The notes under the pieces were generated by a model that was given only the letters and a program-made list of their open reading frames with translations, searched no databases and was not told where the DNA came from. From NCBI GenBank assembly GCA_900772445.1, contig CAAHEL010000001.1, positions 1 through 7,706 of the forward strand: 7,706 nucleotides of DNA, read 5' to 3'. The stretch comes from Bacilli bacterium. GTDB lineage: Bacteria; Bacillota_I; Bacilli_A; RF39; UBA660. A program made the translations under genes and the position numbers. Positions 5,374 to 7,706 of the stretch are shown one piece after another (the stretch's first letter is position 1; each line of letters starts with the position of its first letter).

Positions 5374-7080
5374 GTGAATAGTGTTATATTACTTGCAATT
5401 GCAACTTTTGTTGTATCACTTATTTTAATTATAATTACTTTTTCCATTATAAAAAAGAGTCAAACTAAAAGATATAAAAAGGAAATAGAGTATTTAGATG
5501 TTGAAAAAAATAAACTTATTGGGGTACCTATTTTAAGCGAGATATCTAAGGTAAAGGAATTAGTAAAAACAGATAATTTAAAACAAAAACTTGATGATTG
5601 GGACGCTACGTTTAAGTTAATTAAGGAAGAAAAAGTTCCTAAAATTAATGATATGATTAGTGAAGTAGATTTTTTAGTAGATAGAAAAGAATATAATACT
5701 GCGATTAAAAAAATTGCTGATATTGAGATAGAAATTGGTACTTTAAAAAGAAAATCAGATAATTTACTTGGAGAAATAAAATTAGTAACACAGTCTGAAG
5801 AAAGAAATCGTAGTATTATTACTAAATTAAAAATTATATATCGTGAAATGAATAATAAGTTTGAAAGAACTAGGAAAGATTATGGGGAAGTTGATACTTT
5901 TATTGAAGAACAACTACTTTTAATTGAAAAGAAATTTAATGAATTTGAGAAAGCAATGGATTTAAATGATTATGTTGAAGTAGAAAAAATTGTTTTGGTT
6001 TTGGAAGAGTTAATTAATCATTTAAAAGATTTATTAGATAGAGCACCTCAAATTGTTTTAATGGCAACAGTGCTTATTCCTTCCTCAATTTCTGAAGTTA
6101 TGTTATCTTATTCAAGAATGCTTAGAGATGGTTATCCACTTGATTATTTGAATGTTGAATATAATATTAGTGAAATAAGAAATAAGATTAATAAGATAAT
6201 GGATTCTTTGAAGAATTTAGAAATAGGGGATTCTGAAGTTGAATTAAGAACAATGTTAGATTATTTGAATTCTTTATTTAATGACTTTGATAAGGAAAAA
6301 GAATGTAAAGATGTATTTAAAGAAAATATTAAGATATTAAAATCTAAAATAGAAAAGATTAATAAAGTAGTATATGATATTTATATTCAAATTGATGATA
6401 TAAAATTAAATTATAATTTATCTGATGATGAAATAAATAAATTTAGTCTACTTAACAAGAATTTAGAGAAAGTTAATTTAGATTATAAAACTTTGGTAGA
6501 ACAAGGTAGGGGAAAGACTTTTGCTTATTCAAAATTAGTTGATGAATTAAATGGTTTAAATACTAGATTATCTAGAGTTCAAGATGATTTAGATTTCCAA
6601 CTTCGTTCAATAACTAGTATGAAAGATGATGAAACAAGAGCAAGAGAACAATTAGAAGCAATAGAAAAATTATTAAAGCAGTCTAAAATGAGACTTAAGG
6701 AATATAGAATTCCTGTAATTCCTAGTAGTTATTTTATTGAGTTATCTGAAGCAAATGAATCTTTAAGAGAAATAGCAAAGGAATTAGATAAGAAACCTAT
6801 AGTTATTAAGATTTTAAATATTAGAGTAGATACTGCGAGGGATTTAGTATTTAAAATATATAATAAAACTAATGATTTAATTAAGAGTGTTGTTTATAGT
6901 GAAAGATTAATTATTTATGGTAATAGATATAGAAGTGATTATCCAGAAGTAGATAATATGTTAGAAGAAGCAACAGAGTTATTTAATAAGGGTCAATATA
7001 AGAAATCACTTGATTTATTAATAAGAGAATTAAAGAAAATAGATGAAGATTTACTTGAAAGATTAGAAATAGAAATTTAA
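5374..7080 (+). CDS. ezrA: Septation ring formation regulator EzrA
   Basis: A 568-residue protein, matching the usual EzrA length (about 560-570). It has one N-terminal membrane segment (about 3-26, SVILLAIATFVVSLILIIIT), a basic stop (KKSQTKRYKK), then a long cytoplasmic helical rod made of spectrin-like repeats. EzrA hallmarks are present: the early WD segment (LDDWDATFKLIKEEKVP); RIPVIPSSYF near the C-terminal third; and ERLIIYGNRYRSDYPEV at about 510-526, the conserved C-terminal patch. EzrA binds FtsZ at the membrane, limits extra Z-rings and links division to wall synthesis in Bacilli. The GTG at 5374 is chosen because AAGGTGA (5362-5368) is correctly spaced from it, whereas the upstream GTG at 5365 lies inside that site. 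It has its own extended -10 promoter. No clear terminator follows, so read-through into the membrane-protein gene at 7140 is possible. Confidence 0.95.
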   Translation: MNSVILLAIATFVVSLILIIITFSIIKKSQTKRYKKEIEYLDVEKNKLIGVPILSEISKVKELVKTDNLKQKLDDWDATFKLIKEEKVPKINDMISEVDFLVDRKEYNTAIKKIADIEIEIGTLKRKSDNLLGEIKLVTQSEERNRSIITKLKIIYREMNNKFERTRKDYGEVDTFIEEQLLLIEKKFNEFEKAMDLNDYVEVEKIVLVLEELINHLKDLLDRAPQIVLMATVLIPSSISEVMLSYSRMLRDGYPLDYLNVEYNISEIRNKINKIMDSLKNLEIGDSEVELRTMLDYLNSLFNDFDKEKECKDVFKENIKILKSKIEKINKVVYDIYIQIDDIKLNYNLSDDEINKFSLLNKNLEKVNLDYKTLVEQGRGKTFAYSKLVDELNGLNTRLSRVQDDLDFQLRSITSMKDDETRAREQLEAIEKLLKQSKMRLKEYRIPVIPSSYFIELSEANESLREIAKELDKKPIVIKILNIRVDTARDLVFKIYNKTNDLIKSVVYSERLIIYGNRYRSDYPEVDNMLEEATELFNKGQYKKSLDLLIRELKKIDEDLLERLEIEI

Positions 7081-7084
7081 GTTA

Positions 7085-7113
7085 TTGATTTTTAATATTA
7101 TTTATGATATTAT
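7085..7113 (+). promoter_or_regulatory. Promoter of the 7140 membrane-protein gene
   Basis: TTGATT (7085-7090) as -35, a 17-bp spacer, then extended -10 TGATATTAT (7105-7113). It is one of the two most complete promoters in the window. The predicted start is near 7120, with a leader of about 20 nt. Confidence 0.65.
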
Positions 7114-7139
7114 TAGTATTAGAATAAGAGGGATAAGAT

Positions 7140-7706
7140 ATGGATAAATTCGTACAATTTTTATTAGATTATTATGTATATATATTAGCAGTTTTAGGTA
7201 TTGCTATAATTACTATTATTGGTTTTTTAGCAGATAGTAGGAAAAAGAGAAAGAAAAGGGAACAGTCTGTTAGTAATGAAGAAGTAAAAACAGTTCAAGA
7301 AATGCCTGTTAATCAAGAAGTTCCTGTTACTGAAGTTAATACAGTTCCTAGTAATGAGGTTCCAATTGCTAATCCAGTTCTTAATAACGAACAAGTTAAT
7401 ATGAATATGGGTATTCGAGACCAAATGATTAATGAACCACCAAAGACAGTAGATACTCCGGTAGCATTAAGCGAACAAAAACCACATTTTGAAACTAGGG
7501 AAGTAAATATTCCTAATCAAAATAGTCAAGTTATGAATAATCAAATACCTAAACAAATGCCATATATGGAACAACCACAACAAGTAGTACCTCAACCAAT
7601 TAGACCTGTTCCAATTAATCCACAACCAGTATCACCAATGCCTAATTATCAATCTAATTATCAACCTAATAATCAATTTAATAATAACCAAAATATTAAT
7701 ACTCAA
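7140..7706 (+). CDS. Bitopic membrane protein with basic anchor and N/P/Q-rich tail (partial, 3' end outside the window)
   Basis: An open frame from ATG 7140 to the window edge, 189 codons with no stop. The ATG is 7 nt after GAGGG (7128-7132) and has its own promoter. Residues about 12-31 (VYILAVLGIAIITIIGFLA) form one membrane helix, followed by the basic cluster RKKRKKR, which predicts a cytoplasmic C-terminus. From about residue 41 on, the chain is low-complexity and disordered. It has a Glu/Val/Pro stretch with loose VPxxEV-like repeats, then Pro/Gln-rich and finally Asn/Gln-rich sequence (NYQSNYQPNNQFNNN). No Cys or Trp is seen. Any folded C-terminal domain lies beyond the window. The plan of N-terminal helix, basic anchor and P/Q-rich linker is like that of the division protein ZipA, and the gene follows ezrA, but there is no sequence evidence for homology. 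A division role is inference only. Confidence 0.8.
   Translation, partial: MDKFVQFLLDYYVYILAVLGIAIITIIGFLADSRKKRKKREQSVSNEEVKTVQEMPVNQEVPVTEVNTVPSNEVPIANPVLNNEQVNMNMGIRDQMINEPPKTVDTPVALSEQKPHFETREVNIPNQNSQVMNNQIPKQMPYMEQPQQVVPQPIRPVPINPQPVSPMPNYQSNYQPNNQFNNNQNINTQ

Noticed and set aside
7227..7424. Minus-strand open frame of 65 codons
   Set aside because: It is antisense to the N/P/Q-rich coding region of the plus-strand membrane protein, which has a promoter, a ribosome binding site and membrane-helix logic. The minus frame has none of these.
56..7706. Mycoplasma code with TGA as tryptophan
   Set aside because: Trp is encoded by TGG throughout, no gene contains in-frame TGA, and the NUDIX gene ends at TGA directly within a terminator hairpin.
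7581..7706. Short tandem repeats or a CRISPR-like array in the A/C-rich end
   Set aside because: The repetition follows Asn/Gln/Pro codon bias in a low-complexity protein; there are no constant repeats with unique spacers.

Overview
The window comes from a very A+T-rich, low-GC Gram-positive bacterium. The evidence is an EzrA division regulator (a Bacilli-type protein), strong AGGAGG/GAGGTG ribosome binding sites and strongly A/T-biased codon choice. TGG encodes Trp and TGA ends one gene, so the standard bacterial code applies rather than the Mycoplasma code. The best guess is a gut-type uncultured Bacilli/Firmicutes lineage. The host is inferred, not proven.

Layout. A NUDIX protein with a large unrecognised N-terminal region (56-1456, minus) is divergent from a LysR-type regulator (1549-2421, plus). 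Their 92-bp intergenic region holds two extended -10 promoters and a perfect 12-bp dyad that touches both. It looks like a regulator with one divergent target. A hypothetical helical protein follows (2458-3105) with its own promoter.

After a small hairpin terminator comes a two-gene unit: a 68-residue conserved small protein (3188-3394) and a gene broken by an apparent single-base frameshift (3411-3958). A further terminator at about 3964-3999 closes this unit. The next unit (4047-5265) pairs a transglutaminase-like Cys/His/Asp-fold protein with a HAD-type hydrolase, 10 bp apart. Next is ezrA (5374-7080). Last is a partial gene (7140 to the window end) for a bitopic membrane protein with a basic anchor and an N/P/Q-rich tail, an outline resembling ZipA. 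The last two may work together at the division site, but that is inference from neighbourhood and architecture.

Regulation. All seven apparent transcription units start with the same extended -10 pattern, TG-A/T-TA-A/T-A/T-AT. Predicted leaders are only about 10-26 nt long. The two genes without this motif are the second genes of the inferred operons. No mobile element, CRISPR array, tRNA or rRNA was seen. No gene-free stretch exceeds about 100 bp. No complete novel system is evident. The least explained parts are the NUDIX N-terminal region, the transglutaminase-like/HAD pair and the ezrA-linked membrane protein.
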